Shown here: positions 52,020 through 61,408 of the stretch, piece by piece
Layout of the letters: each line of letters opens with the position of its first letter
Position numbering within the stretch: the first letter of the stretch is position 1
Translations under genes and position numbers: made by a program
Notes under the pieces: model-generated
Told to the model about the DNA's origin: nothing
What the model saw: only the letters and a program-made list of their open reading frames with translations
Databases searched by the model: none
From: Paenibacillus gyeongsangnamensis
GTDB lineage: Bacteria; Bacillota; Bacilli; Paenibacillales; NBRC-103111
Length of the DNA: 64,000 nucleotides
Direction: 5' to 3'
Assembly (NCBI RefSeq): GCF_027533625.1
Contig: NZ_JAQAGZ010000020.1
Coordinates: 1-64,000 of the forward strand

Positions 52020-53729
52020 ATGATACGTATGTTCATGTTTCTGGGACTAACATGGATCACGGCGCTGGCGGGTTCTTTAACCTTCCTCTATGCGCGTTCG
52101 GAAAGCCAGCTGCGGCAGGAAGCGGAACGTCAAGGCAGGATATGGCAAGCTTACACCGTCAAGCAAGTGGAGCAGACCGTCGCCGAACTCGACCGGATCG
52201 TGCGCGCGCTTTCCGGAGATTATGCCGTTCGGCGCTACGCGGAAAGCGGCTTTGCCCGCGAGGGCGGAGAAGCAGCGTCCATGAAAGAGCACGTTGAAAC
52301 GCTTATAAAGCAGCAGACAAGCCAGTTTCCCTTTATCAACGAACTTTGTTTAAGCCACATCTCTACGAAATCAGCCATCTGCAACAAGCCGTCCCCGGAC
52401 AGCCGTCCGCTTAGCTTCTTCAGCCTTCCTGCTCTCTCTCGTTCGGACAGGGGAGTGCTGATGCTGGCGGCCATGCCGGGGGATGGAACGCAGAGCCCAC
52501 AGGAGCTCGTCTACGCTGCGCCGCTGCTCGACCGGAGCAATAATGTAATTGCCGGCGTCGTATCGGTTTCGTTGAATCCTTCGTATTGGTTGAAGGAAGC
52601 GTTTCCAACGGATCCGCACTTGCGCTTTGATTTGACGGATTCGAACGGTGCGGTCATTTATAGGCATGACGGGGGTCAAGAGAGGACAAACGGCTTGCCG
52701 AACGTAGAATCTGCGGCGAATGGCGGTTCGGACAATGGAAAGATCGCGCTAGTGACGCAGCTCGGACTTTCGCAGGCCGCATGGACGCTGACAGCGGAGG
52801 TTGAGCCGGTAAACCCGCTGGCCGATCGCCGGAATGTGCTTTGGACCTCCCTCATTGCATTGCTCATGTCTTCTCTGGTGGCCGCCTCGGGGGCGCTGCT
52901 GTACAGACGGACCTTTGCCGCTCCCCTCGGCAAGCTGCGCGCACTGATGAAACGGGCGGAGTCCGGGGATTGGAATGCGTATTGGGTCGGTAAGAGCATT
53001 GTGGAGGTGGAGGCGCTGGCGGAAAGCTACAATCAAATGCTAAACCGGCTTGAGGAGCTGATCCGTCAGGTCAAACGTGAGGAAGCGCTCAAGAAGGAAG
53101 CGGAGTTGGAAGCGCTTCGATACCAGCTGAATCCGCATTTCTTGTACAATACGCTGAATACGATCAAATGGGTGGCCAAGCTCAACCGGACGCCGCTCAT
53201 CGCAGAAGCGGTTACGGCGCTCGTAAGGCTGCTGCAAGCGAGTCTCGGCAAGAAAGGGGATTTCATCGAGGTTCGCGAGGAGATCGGTCTTCTTCAGGAT
53301 TATATGGAGATTCAACGGTTTCGTTACGGCGATAAAATCGTCTTGAAATGCGAGATGGAACCGGAAGCGGGACGCTGTCTTCTCCCTTGTCTGCTCCTTC
53401 AGCCGCTGGTAGAGAACGCCATCGTACACGGGATTGAACCGGCCAAGCGGGAGGGGATCATTTCGGTTCGGATCGGGCTTGATATGCCGCGGCAACTGCT
53501 CTTGTGCCACGTCGAGGATAACGGATTAGGGATGGCGCCCGAGCGGCAAGGAGATGAGGCGTCCGAAGGCAGCCGGATGCGGGAACGGATGAGCGGCATC
53601 GGGCTGAAGCATATCCGGGAGAAAATTCGGCTGTATTACGGTCCCGGTTACAATATGCATATGGCCAGCAAGCCGGGAGAAGGCACAACGGTACGCTTAA
53701 CCCTGCCGATGCATATGAACGGAGGTTGA
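52020..53729 (+). CDS. YesM-type sensor histidine kinase
   Basis: A 569-residue membrane kinase: helix at residues 3-25, extracellular sensor domain of ~250 residues, second helix near 277-300, HAMP region, then the His_kinase domain with phospho-acceptor His373 in LNPHFLYNTLN and ATPase motifs NAIVHGIEP, DNGLGM and GIGLKHI. The ATG at 52020 is chosen because the longer frame starts inside the terminator. Usually such pairs control sugar uptake, yet an export-like ABC locus follows. Confidence 0.9.
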   Translation: MIRMFMFLGLTWITALAGSLTFLYARSESQLRQEAERQGRIWQAYTVKQVEQTVAELDRIVRALSGDYAVRRYAESGFAREGGEAASMKEHVETLIKQQTSQFPFINELCLSHISTKSAICNKPSPDSRPLSFFSLPALSRSDRGVLMLAAMPGDGTQSPQELVYAAPLLDRSNNVIAGVVSVSLNPSYWLKEAFPTDPHLRFDLTDSNGAVIYRHDGGQERTNGLPNVESAANGGSDNGKIALVTQLGLSQAAWTLTAEVEPVNPLADRRNVLWTSLIALLMSSLVAASGALLYRRTFAAPLGKLRALMKRAESGDWNAYWVGKSIVEVEALAESYNQMLNRLEELIRQVKREEALKKEAELEALRYQLNPHFLYNTLNTIKWVAKLNRTPLIAEAVTALVRLLQASLGKKGDFIEVREEIGLLQDYMEIQRFRYGDKIVLKCEMEPEAGRCLLPCLLLQPLVENAIVHGIEPAKREGIISVRIGLDMPRQLLLCHVEDNGLGMAPERQGDEASEGSRMRERMSGIGLKHIREKIRLYYGPGYNMHMASKPGEGTTVRLTLPMHMNGG

Positions 53730-53733
53730 GAGG

Positions 53734-55311
53734 ATGAAAGTGCTTGTAGTGGACGACGAGCCCATCATTCGCCGAGTGCTTCGGACGATGATCGATTGGG
53801 CTGCGATCGGCCTGGAATGGTACGGCGAAGCGGAAGACGGCGTGGAAGCGATGGAAGCGATACGCGCCGGAGGCGTCGATATCGTAATTACGGATATCTT
53901 GATGCCGCGCATGGACGGGCTGGAGCTGGTGCGCAGGCTGCAGGGCGAGGCGCCGGAAACCGCCGTCGTCGTGCTCAGCTGCTTGGACGACTTTCAATAT
54001 GTCAAGGAAGCGATGAAGCTGGGTGCCCGCGATTATGTGCTGAAGCCGACGATGGAGCCTGAGGAGCTCGGCCGAATTTTGCTCGAGACGAAAGCTTCGC
54101 TTCTATCGCAGCGTAGGGAGAAGCGGGAGAGGCAAGTCTGGCAGCAGCAGCTCGAGCAGTCCAAGCCTATGCAGCTCGGACTTAAGCTGCGCGGCATGCT
54201 CGAATCGGGAGAGCCGCTGCCGGACGAGGAAGGAATCTCTGGTGTGAGCGAAGGGTCCTGCTGCTGTAGTCTTATGATCTATTTCGGCACGGAGCTCCGG
54301 CATGATCCGGCGGAGGAAGGCTGGCCGGGCTCCGTATTGTGGCTGTGGCGGAGCTCAAGAAAGCTGCTGCTGCTCTACCATGAGGCCCCTGACAGCTTAT
54401 GCGCCGAGCCAAACTCGGGAGACGGGCGGATATTCGAACCCGAGCCGATTGAACGGGTCCGTCTTCGGCTTTCCCGTGTTGGCTTGACGGAAGGTACGGA
54501 TTACTGGTTGCATGCGCAAACCAGCATCCGGTGCATGGCGGAATTAAGATCGTCTTTAGAGCGGCATGAGGAAGAATGGAGCCGTTATTTCTACGGTTCG
54601 GCATTCCTCAAGGACGACATGCGGCAATCGCCGGCGTGGCCTTCCGAAGCCAAGCATCATTTACTGCAGGCTGCAGCGGGGGGCAACCGCGAAGGGATGA
54701 CTTACGGCGCGCGGGAGGTTACCCGGGTGCTCCAAGAGTCGAGACCGCAGCCGGAGGAGGCCGTCGCCTATTTGCAGGAGCTGCTCCGGCTGGCTGCGGC
54801 CATGATGAGACAGCGTCACGAAGGCGCCTTGCTGGACGAATTCGAACGGTATGTACTCTCGCCGGGCACCACGGAACGGCAGCTGGAATTCCAGTCGCTC
54901 TCCACCTGGTTCCATGAAGCGTTCGAGCGGCTGGCAGGCCTGCCAGCTGCAGACACCGGGGGAGGAACGGGACAACGCAGCCCTTTTGTCCGGAAAGCGT
55001 GGGACTACATGCAGGAAAACTATCATTTGCCGATCAGCACGATCGATATCGCGGAGCATGTCCGTCTCAGCCGCAGCTATATCAGCGATTTGTACAGCAA
55101 GGAGACGGGAGAATCATTGTCCGAGGCGTTGACGCGCATCCGTATGCAAGCGGCCAAAAGGCTGCTTCGGGGCTCCGGGAGCAAGGTTTACGAGATTGCC
55201 GGGGCGGTCGGCTTCAGCGACGCCAAAGCGTTTGCCAAAACGTTCAAGCGGCTTGAGGGATGTACTCCGAAGGAGTATGCAGAATCCCTAAGCGGTAGCA
55301 GCATTATCTAA
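53734..55311 (+). CDS. YesN-type AraC-family response regulator
   Basis: A 525-residue regulator: receiver domain with Asp54 in VITDILMP, a ~280-residue middle region, and a C-terminal AraC helix-turn-helix pair (ISTIDIAEHVRLSRSYISDL and EIAGAVGFSDAKAFAKTF). It starts 4 bp after the kinase, its evident partner. Confidence 0.92.
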   Translation: MKVLVVDDEPIIRRVLRTMIDWAAIGLEWYGEAEDGVEAMEAIRAGGVDIVITDILMPRMDGLELVRRLQGEAPETAVVVLSCLDDFQYVKEAMKLGARDYVLKPTMEPEELGRILLETKASLLSQRREKRERQVWQQQLEQSKPMQLGLKLRGMLESGEPLPDEEGISGVSEGSCCCSLMIYFGTELRHDPAEEGWPGSVLWLWRSSRKLLLLYHEAPDSLCAEPNSGDGRIFEPEPIERVRLRLSRVGLTEGTDYWLHAQTSIRCMAELRSSLERHEEEWSRYFYGSAFLKDDMRQSPAWPSEAKHHLLQAAAGGNREGMTYGAREVTRVLQESRPQPEEAVAYLQELLRLAAAMMRQRHEGALLDEFERYVLSPGTTERQLEFQSLSTWFHEAFERLAGLPAADTGGGTGQRSPFVRKAWDYMQENYHLPISTIDIAEHVRLSRSYISDLYSKETGESLSEALTRIRMQAAKRLLRGSGSKVYEIAGAVGFSDAKAFAKTFKRLEGCTPKEYAESLSGSSII

Positions 55312-55503
55312 AGAATTGCTAAAATTAGCCTGTTTTGTGGTACGCTTCACAGATATTCGATTGAAATTGCTCTATGATCGTAATTACGATTGGAGAGCGA
55401 TGAAATCAAATCCGTATCTGGGCACTTGGATTTGACGGAGCGAGTAGTGCAACCGAACCACGGGAGTTTTGCGCCGAATGCCGAGGGGAGAGCTAACACT
55501 ACC

Positions 55504-55680
55504 ATGCTCAGGGTAAGCTGTGAAGAGATCATTATAAGCTTGGGAATCGATCCCAGCAAATTCGAGGAATGGAAGAAGAAGCATTTGAAACGGGACGAAG
55601 TTACTCCGGAGTCTCCTCCGTCTGGGGATCAGGAGCAGCCGATCTTGCGAACGCCGCCTTTAGATGAGCCTTTGATTTGA
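55504..55680 (+). CDS. Small hypothetical protein (58 aa)
   Basis: A 58-residue hydrophilic protein with the GAGGGGAGAG site ~11 nt upstream of the ATG. N-terminal helix-like CEEIIISLGID, Pro-rich C-terminus. A terminator follows. A longer TTG-started frame from 55390 exists with no support. Confidence 0.5.
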   Translation: MLRVSCEEIIISLGIDPSKFEEWKKKHLKRDEVTPESPPSGDQEQPILRTPPLDEPLI

Positions 55681-55718
55681 CTTCGTTGTCACAGGGTAAT
55701 TGGATAATCTAACAAACG

Positions 55719-55751
55719 GACACCTTTTTCGAACAAAAAGGTGTCTATTAT
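55719..55751 (+). terminator. Terminator before the ABC locus
   Basis: GACACCTTTTT and AAAAAGGTGTC form an 11-bp stem with a CGAAC loop, followed by TATTATTAT. Confidence 0.8.
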
Positions 55752-55815
55752 TATTTGTGGAAAAAGATTACATTTAATAGAGAACGCTTACATAACAGAA
55801 AGGCGGATGAGGCTT

Positions 55816-56529
55816 ATGCTGGAAATGCCCTCGCGTATGGCGGAAGAGCCGGAGCCGATTATCCAGGCTAGGGGCATCACCCGGACCTTCGGCAAGGGAA
55901 GCGGAGCGGTACACGCTCTGCGCGGTGCGGACCTGTCTATCGCTTCCGGAAGACTGGTAGCCTTGAAGGGCAGATCCGGCTCCGGCAAGACGACGCTGCT
56001 CAACATGCTGGGTTCGCTGGATCGGCCGACGGAAGGGGCGATTTATTTTAAAGGAAAGGACATTACGAGCTGGACCGACCGGCAGCGCAACGAGCTGAGA
56101 CGGAAAGACTTGGGACTGATCTTTCAATCCTTCGCCCTTGTGCCGTTCATGTCCGCTTACGAGAATGTGGAATTCGGACTGCGCATCGCCGGAATACCGG
56201 CTAGCGAACGCCGTCAGGCGGCGGAGCAGGCGCTGGAGTTCGTCGGCTTGAAGGCGCGGATGAAGCATAGACCGTTCGAGATGTCAGGCGGCGAGCAGCA
56301 GCGTACGGCGATTGCGCGGGCGATTGCGCACCGGCCTTCGCTTTTGCTGGCGGACGAGCCTACGGCCGAGCTCGACAGCCGAATGGGGCTGCAGGTGATG
56401 AAGGTGTTTAAGGATCTGGTGCAAGGTGAAGGGATGACGATTATTTTGACGACGCACGATCCGGCGATTATGGAAATTGTCGATCAGGTGTTTGCATTGG
56501 AGGATGGTCGCATTGTGGAAGAAGAGTAA
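55816..56529 (+). CDS. ABC transporter ATP-binding protein (MacB/LolD type), first of locus
   Basis: A 237-residue ATPase with Walker A GRSGSGKTT near residue 59, Q-loop FQSF, signature MSGGEQQRT and Walker B LLLADEPT. This is the MacB/LolD/FtsE class that works with FtsX-like permeases. The ATG at 55816 has AAGGCGG 8 nt upstream. It overlaps the next gene. Partner permease is likely the 979-residue protein two genes on. Confidence 0.87.
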   Translation: MLEMPSRMAEEPEPIIQARGITRTFGKGSGAVHALRGADLSIASGRLVALKGRSGSGKTTLLNMLGSLDRPTEGAIYFKGKDITSWTDRQRNELRRKDLGLIFQSFALVPFMSAYENVEFGLRIAGIPASERRQAAEQALEFVGLKARMKHRPFEMSGGEQQRTAIARAIAHRPSLLLADEPTAELDSRMGLQVMKVFKDLVQGEGMTIILTTHDPAIMEIVDQVFALEDGRIVEEE

Positions 56530-57553
56530 TTCGAATTTGTTGTGGAAGCCATGGGCTTGGCTCGCGGCCGCAGCCTTGCTTCTGCCGGGATGCGGACTGC
56601 TGCCCAAGGAGGAAGAGGCGCTGAAGCCTCCGCTCGTGAAGCCGGTGAAGGAGAATTTCGAGCTGTACGAGGTCAAGCGGGGCACGATTTCGAAGCAAGT
56701 CAGCGGCGTCGGGACGTTTGCTTCGGACCGGCTGCAGTACCTTTATTTCTCCGATTCCGGAGGGAGATTGGCTTCGATGAACGTATCCCTCGGCTCCGCA
56801 GTGAAGGAAGGGGACGTCATCGCAGAGATTGATACGGGCGATCTGCAGAGCCGCATCCGGCAGCAGCAAATCGCGCTGGAGAAGTCGCAGATTATTCTGG
56901 AGCAAACCAAGGATGAGAAGCGAGGGGACGCGATGGCGATCCGGCTCAAAGTCCTTGACGCGGAGAAGGAGCAGGTGGCGCTCGATCAGCTTCGGCTGCA
57001 GCAGGACAAATCCAAGCTGATCTCAACGGTAAACGGCATTGTCACCTACATCGATCCCATTAAGCAGGGCGATCTAGTCGTTGCTTACAAGCAGCTCGTG
57101 ACAGTATCGGATCCGAAGACAATGAAGCTTGTTTATGAGTTCGGCAACATCAATGATCTGACTGGCATTCAAATCGGGATGGAAGTGGACGTGAAGTTCA
57201 AGAACAAGCCTCTGAAGGGCAAGGTGGTGCAGATACCGTCGACGGCCCCGCAATCCGATGTGAAGGCGATTGCCGATAAGAATGCGAAATCGGTCGTCAT
57301 CAGCGTGACCGACCTTCCCCCGGAGGTGACGATCGGCAACAATGCGGACATTACGATCGTGACGGAAAAGCGCGAGAACGTGCTGGTTATCCCTAAAGTT
57401 GGTCTGAGATCGTACCTCGGGCGCGATTACGTCCAGGTGCTCGAAGGGGAAAGCCGGAAGGAGATCGACGTGGAGAAAGGTATCGTATCCGCGACCGAAG
57501 TGGAGATCCGCAAGGGACTTAAGGAAGGCCAGAAGGTGATTTTGAACAATTGA
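56513..57553 (+). CDS. Membrane-fusion-type lipoprotein (MacA/HlyD-like)
   Basis: A ~346-residue exported lipoprotein. The TTG at 56513 gives a short basic N-terminus, a hydrophobic run and a lipobox LLPGC; GGAGG lies 9 nt upstream. The ATG at 56504 is an alternative but touches that site. The mature part has biotinyl-lipoyl-like and helical-hairpin segments (LASMNVSLGSAVKEGD; long Gln-rich helix) and a C-terminal barrel, as in adaptor proteins of MacAB-like transporters. Confidence 0.82.
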   Translation: MWKKSNSNLLWKPWAWLAAAALLLPGCGLLPKEEEALKPPLVKPVKENFELYEVKRGTISKQVSGVGTFASDRLQYLYFSDSGGRLASMNVSLGSAVKEGDVIAEIDTGDLQSRIRQQQIALEKSQIILEQTKDEKRGDAMAIRLKVLDAEKEQVALDQLRLQQDKSKLISTVNGIVTYIDPIKQGDLVVAYKQLVTVSDPKTMKLVYEFGNINDLTGIQIGMEVDVKFKNKPLKGKVVQIPSTAPQSDVKAIADKNAKSVVISVTDLPPEVTIGNNADITIVTEKRENVLVIPKVGLRSYLGRDYVQVLEGESRKEIDVEKGIVSATEVEIRKGLKEGQKVILNN

Positions 57554-57564
57554 GGTGACGCTTC

Positions 57565-60504
57565 GTGGCGTTATGGATCATGATGATACGCAAAATGGCC
57601 AAAAATAAATGGCTCGAGCTCAGCTTGCTGCTTGGACTCGTCATTTCGGTGGGACTCAGCAGCAGCATGCCGATCTATACGAGTGCCATTTTGCAAAGAC
57701 TGCTCATCAAGGATTTGGAAATCCTGCAGACGAATACGCTTCAATATTCCGGCATTTTCTGGACTTCGGTGTATGCTTCCGACCAGGACCCGGCGAATAC
57801 GGTGAAGAAGCTTCGTCAATCGGACACGTATATGACGGAGAAGGCTCAGCCGGGGTTCCAGCTCCCGATCAAAACCTTCGTCACGGAAAGGTCAACGGAC
57901 CGATACAAAATGGTGCCTGCCGATCCGTCCAGAATCGATCCGGGCGTAAACCGTTCCGTTGACGTGGTTTCACTGAGCGGCATGGAGGAGCACGCCGTGC
58001 TGAAGGACGGGGTATGGCCCAAGAATCAGTCCGATCCAGGAGTATACGAAGTGCTGGTGGTCGAGGATGCGTTGTCCAACCTCAAGCTTGTGGTCGGCAA
58101 CGAATTCATCGTTTCTGACGAGGAGCAGCTGAAGCAGCCAGTCCGGTTCAAGGTGGTCGGCGTAATCGACCGCAAATCGTATGATGATTTGTATTGGTAC
58201 AATTATTTGTCCAGCTACCGCAGCAGCTTCCTTATTCCCTATGATATCTTCGACAAAGACTTCATGGAAGACGGCGTTCTGCGCGTTCGTTCCACCGTAT
58301 GGTATACGGCGTTCGATTATACCCAGATGTCGCTCGATTCGATTAGCCGGTTCATCACCTCCTACCAGCGGACGGAGGGCTTTCTGGGAGAGCTGTTCGA
58401 GAATACGTCGATGAAGGCCCCGGCGATGCAAACGCTCGGCGGTTACTATGCGAAGGAAGCCAAGCTGCGATTAATGCTCTGGTCGCTCAACGTTCCGGTC
58501 ATGATCATGCTGGCCTACTATCTCTTCATGGTGTCGAATCTGATTACAGAGCGGCAAAAGACGGAGATTGCAGTACTTCGAAGCCGGGGCGCAAGCCGGC
58601 TGCAGATCGTGCTGAGCTATTTGATGGAGGGATTCCTCCTCGGCATAGCGGCTCTTGCCGCAGGTCCGTTCCTCGGGCTCATGCTGACGAAAATGCTGGG
58701 GTCTTCGAACGGGTTTCTGGAGTTCGTCCAGCGATCGGCGCTCAAGGTCCAGCTAAGCGGCGAAGCATACCAATACGGTCTGATAGCCGTCATTTGCTCG
58801 ATGGTTACGACGATACTGCCGGTCCTGTTCGCGACGCGAACCACCATAGTCGGCCATAAGCAGCAGATGGCCCGCCAGCACAAGCCTTCGTTCTGGCACA
58901 AATATTACGTTGACATCGTGCTCGTCGGCATTTCGCTTTATGGGCTGCAGTCGTTCCGCCGCCGCATGGCCGATCTGCAATCGCTGGGTCTTGACGCATC
59001 CGACCTGCAGATCGATCCGCTGCTGTTTCTGGTACCGGCACTCTTCGTGCTGGGCTGCGCCTTTTTAATCCTGCGCATTTATCCGCTGCTCGTCCGGCTG
59101 ATCTATGCAGCCGGGCGAAGGTGGTGGCCGCCGTCGTTATATTCGACCTTGCTTCAGGTAGGACGGTCTGCCTCCCAATATCAAGCGATTATGGTCTTCC
59201 TCAGCGTCACGCTCGCTACCGGCATGTTCAGTGCCAGCGCCGCCAGGACAATCAATAAGAACGCAATGGAGAAAATCATGTATACCAACGGCGCGGACAT
59301 TGCGATGCAAATCAAATGGGAGGACGACGCCCCGCCTCCCGGCATGGGGGATGAAGGCGACGGCGCCGCCGCCGACGGCGGAGATTCGCCTGCTCCAAGC
59401 GTGCTCCCCGCGCCCAAGAAGAAGGTACAGTTCTCGGAGCCGCCGTTTCTTCCCTTGACGCAGCTGCCGGGTGTCGAGCAGGCGGCCAAGGTGTTTCTTA
59501 AGAAGGATGCTGCCTTTAGCATCGGCAAGGACAGCGGGAACGCACTGCTGATGGGGATCGACACGGATGCCTTCGGGCAAACGGCCTGGCTGAGAAACGG
59601 TCTTCTCGACCATCATTTCAATGAATATTTAAATTTGCTGGGCAGCAATCCTTCGGCCGTTTTGATTTCCCGGACTTTGGCGGATCAGTATCACTTGAAG
59701 CCCGGCGATCATATTAATACCGGCTGGAGGGGCGTACAGAGCGCCATGTTCAACATTTACGGCATTGTCGATTATTGGCCTTCCTGGAATCCGAACCCGA
59801 ACTTCAGCGATAAGTCCGCTGTCAGCTCGCCGACCGGCGGGGCGGCCGGGAAGAACGGCAAGGTAAGCAAGGTGAAATATCCGATGCTGATCGTAGGAAA
59901 TTTGCCCTACATTCAGAACAATCTCGCTTTGGAGCCTTACGACGTGTGGATGAAGCTGAAGCCGGAAGCGACAAGCCAGCAGCTATATCAAGCGTTGGAG
60001 GACAAGCAAATTCCGGTGACCAAGCTGGACGACGCCAAACAAATGCTGATCCGGGCGAAAAACGATCCGTTCCTTATGGCCATCAACGGCGTCATGACGC
60101 TTGGGTTTCTGATCTCCATCACGATCAGCTTCTGCGGTTTCCTGCTGTATTGGATCCTATCGCTGTCCGGGCGAGTGCTCCAATTCGGCATCCTGCGGGC
60201 GATGGGCATTTCGTTCCGGCAGCTGCTCTCCATGCTCATCGGCGAGCAGCTGATGACGTCAGGGGCCGCTATTGCGATGGGCGTCTTGCTTGGGGGAACG
60301 GCAAGCCGCTTATTCGTTCCGATGTTCCAGCTTTCTCTGCAATCCCAGTCGCAGGTGCCGCCATTTCAGGTAACGTTCGATCCGAGAGACCAGCTTCAGT
60401 TGTTTATCATCGTCGGGTTCATGCTGCTTCTCGGACTGTTCATTCTGGGCTCGATGCTTTCGCGGATTAAAATTCATCAGGCCGTAAAGCTTGGAGAGGA
60501 CTAA
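57565..60504 (+). CDS. Large FtsX-like ABC permease (979 aa)
   Basis: A 979-residue membrane protein. One helix near residues 15-35, a ~270-residue outer domain, then helix groups near 308-330, 355-375, 395-420, 450-500 and 535-560. A second large outer domain (~565-850) with an acidic Gly/Ala/Asp-rich loop at ~590-615 follows, and three C-terminal helices. FtsX motifs such as EIAVLRSRGASRLQI and FGILRAMGISFRQLL occur at both ends, so it looks like two fused FtsX units. GTG start after GAGGTG. Confidence 0.87.
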   Translation: MALWIMMIRKMAKNKWLELSLLLGLVISVGLSSSMPIYTSAILQRLLIKDLEILQTNTLQYSGIFWTSVYASDQDPANTVKKLRQSDTYMTEKAQPGFQLPIKTFVTERSTDRYKMVPADPSRIDPGVNRSVDVVSLSGMEEHAVLKDGVWPKNQSDPGVYEVLVVEDALSNLKLVVGNEFIVSDEEQLKQPVRFKVVGVIDRKSYDDLYWYNYLSSYRSSFLIPYDIFDKDFMEDGVLRVRSTVWYTAFDYTQMSLDSISRFITSYQRTEGFLGELFENTSMKAPAMQTLGGYYAKEAKLRLMLWSLNVPVMIMLAYYLFMVSNLITERQKTEIAVLRSRGASRLQIVLSYLMEGFLLGIAALAAGPFLGLMLTKMLGSSNGFLEFVQRSALKVQLSGEAYQYGLIAVICSMVTTILPVLFATRTTIVGHKQQMARQHKPSFWHKYYVDIVLVGISLYGLQSFRRRMADLQSLGLDASDLQIDPLLFLVPALFVLGCAFLILRIYPLLVRLIYAAGRRWWPPSLYSTLLQVGRSASQYQAIMVFLSVTLATGMFSASAARTINKNAMEKIMYTNGADIAMQIKWEDDAPPPGMGDEGDGAAADGGDSPAPSVLPAPKKKVQFSEPPFLPLTQLPGVEQAAKVFLKKDAAFSIGKDSGNALLMGIDTDAFGQTAWLRNGLLDHHFNEYLNLLGSNPSAVLISRTLADQYHLKPGDHINTGWRGVQSAMFNIYGIVDYWPSWNPNPNFSDKSAVSSPTGGAAGKNGKVSKVKYPMLIVGNLPYIQNNLALEPYDVWMKLKPEATSQQLYQALEDKQIPVTKLDDAKQMLIRAKNDPFLMAINGVMTLGFLISITISFCGFLLYWILSLSGRVLQFGILRAMGISFRQLLSMLIGEQLMTSGAAIAMGVLLGGTASRLFVPMFQLSLQSQSQVPPFQVTFDPRDQLQLFIIVGFMLLLGLFILGSMLSRIKIHQAVKLGED

Positions 60505-60516
60505 GGAGGACCAGCG

Positions 60517-61407
60517 GTGATTCATTGCGATAACCTGGTGAAAATTTATAAAGTCGCCGACCTTGAGGTCGTAGCGCTTCAGGGTCTCGACCTGCGCGTG
60601 GAGCCGGGCGAGCTGATGGCCATCATCGGCAACAGCGGCAGCGGCAAATCGACGCTCTTGAATATGCTGGGAGGGCTGGATCGACCTTCGGCCGGGCAGC
60701 TGTTCGTCGACGGGAAGGATCTGTTGAAATTTTCCGAGAAAGATATCGTTCATTATAAACGGGAAACCGTCGGCTTCGTATGGCAGAACAATGCCCGCAA
60801 CCTGATTCCTTATTTGACCGCCCTGGAGAATGTCGAGCTGCCGATTCTGCTTAAGGGCAAGCGGCGCCGGGAACGCGCACTGGAGCTGCTCGAGGCGGTC
60901 GGGCTCAGCCACCGGAAGGGCAACAAGCTGAGCCAGCTGTCGGGCGGCGAGCAGCAGCGGGTCGCGATTGCGATCGCGTTATCCAACCAGCCGAAGCTTC
61001 TGCTGGCGGACGAGCCGACAGGCTCTGTCGATACGCGCATGGCGAATCAGATTCTCGATCTGTTCCGGGAGCTAAACCGGACGCTCGGTCTGACTGTCGT
61101 TATCGTCACTCACGATCCGCTTCTGGCGAAGAAGGTCGACCGTGTCGTAGCGATTCGAGACGGCAAGACGTCTTCCGAAATTATCCGGCGCAAATCGTAC
61201 GCCGACGAGCTGGCGGAGCTGGAGAACGGGCTGCAGGAGGAAAACGAGTCCCATGTGGAATATGCGGTATTGGATAAAGCGGGACGGCTGCAAATCCCGT
61301 CGGAGATGCTGCAGTCGATCGGTTTGCGGGATTCGAACAAATTGAAAGTGCAGCTGGAGGACGGCCGGATCGTTCTGCTTCCTCCGGACCAGAAGGAGGA
61401 AGGTTGA
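60517..61407 (+). CDS. ABC ATPase with C-terminal AbrB-like domain
   Basis: A 296-residue protein. Residues 1-225 are a MacB/LolD-class ATPase: Walker [10 protein letters not shown], signature LSGGEQQRV, Walker B LLLADEPT. The last ~45 residues read like a SpoVT/AbrB swapped-hairpin half ([18 protein letters not shown], then [15 protein letters not shown]). The spacer between is acidic. AGGAGG precedes the GTG. It would share the single permease with the first ATPase, or form a heterodimer with it. Confidence 0.85.
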   Translation: MIHCDNLVKIYKVADLEVVALQGLDLRVEPGELMAIIGNSGSGKSTLLNMLGGLDRPSAGQLFVDGKDLLKFSEKDIVHYKRETVGFVWQNNARNLIPYLTALENVELPILLKGKRRRERALELLEAVGLSHRKGNKLSQLSGGEQQRVAIAIALSNQPKLLLADEPTGSVDTRMANQILDLFRELNRTLGLTVVIVTHDPLLAKKVDRVVAIRDGKTSSEIIRRKSYADELAELENGLQEENESHVEYAVLDKAGRLQIPSEMLQSIGLRDSNKLKVQLEDGRIVLLPPDQKEEG

Positions 61408-61408
61408 T

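Noticed and set aside
55390-55503. TTG-started longer version of the 58-residue protein
   Set aside because: No ribosome site near the TTG; GAGGGGAGAG supports the ATG at 55504.
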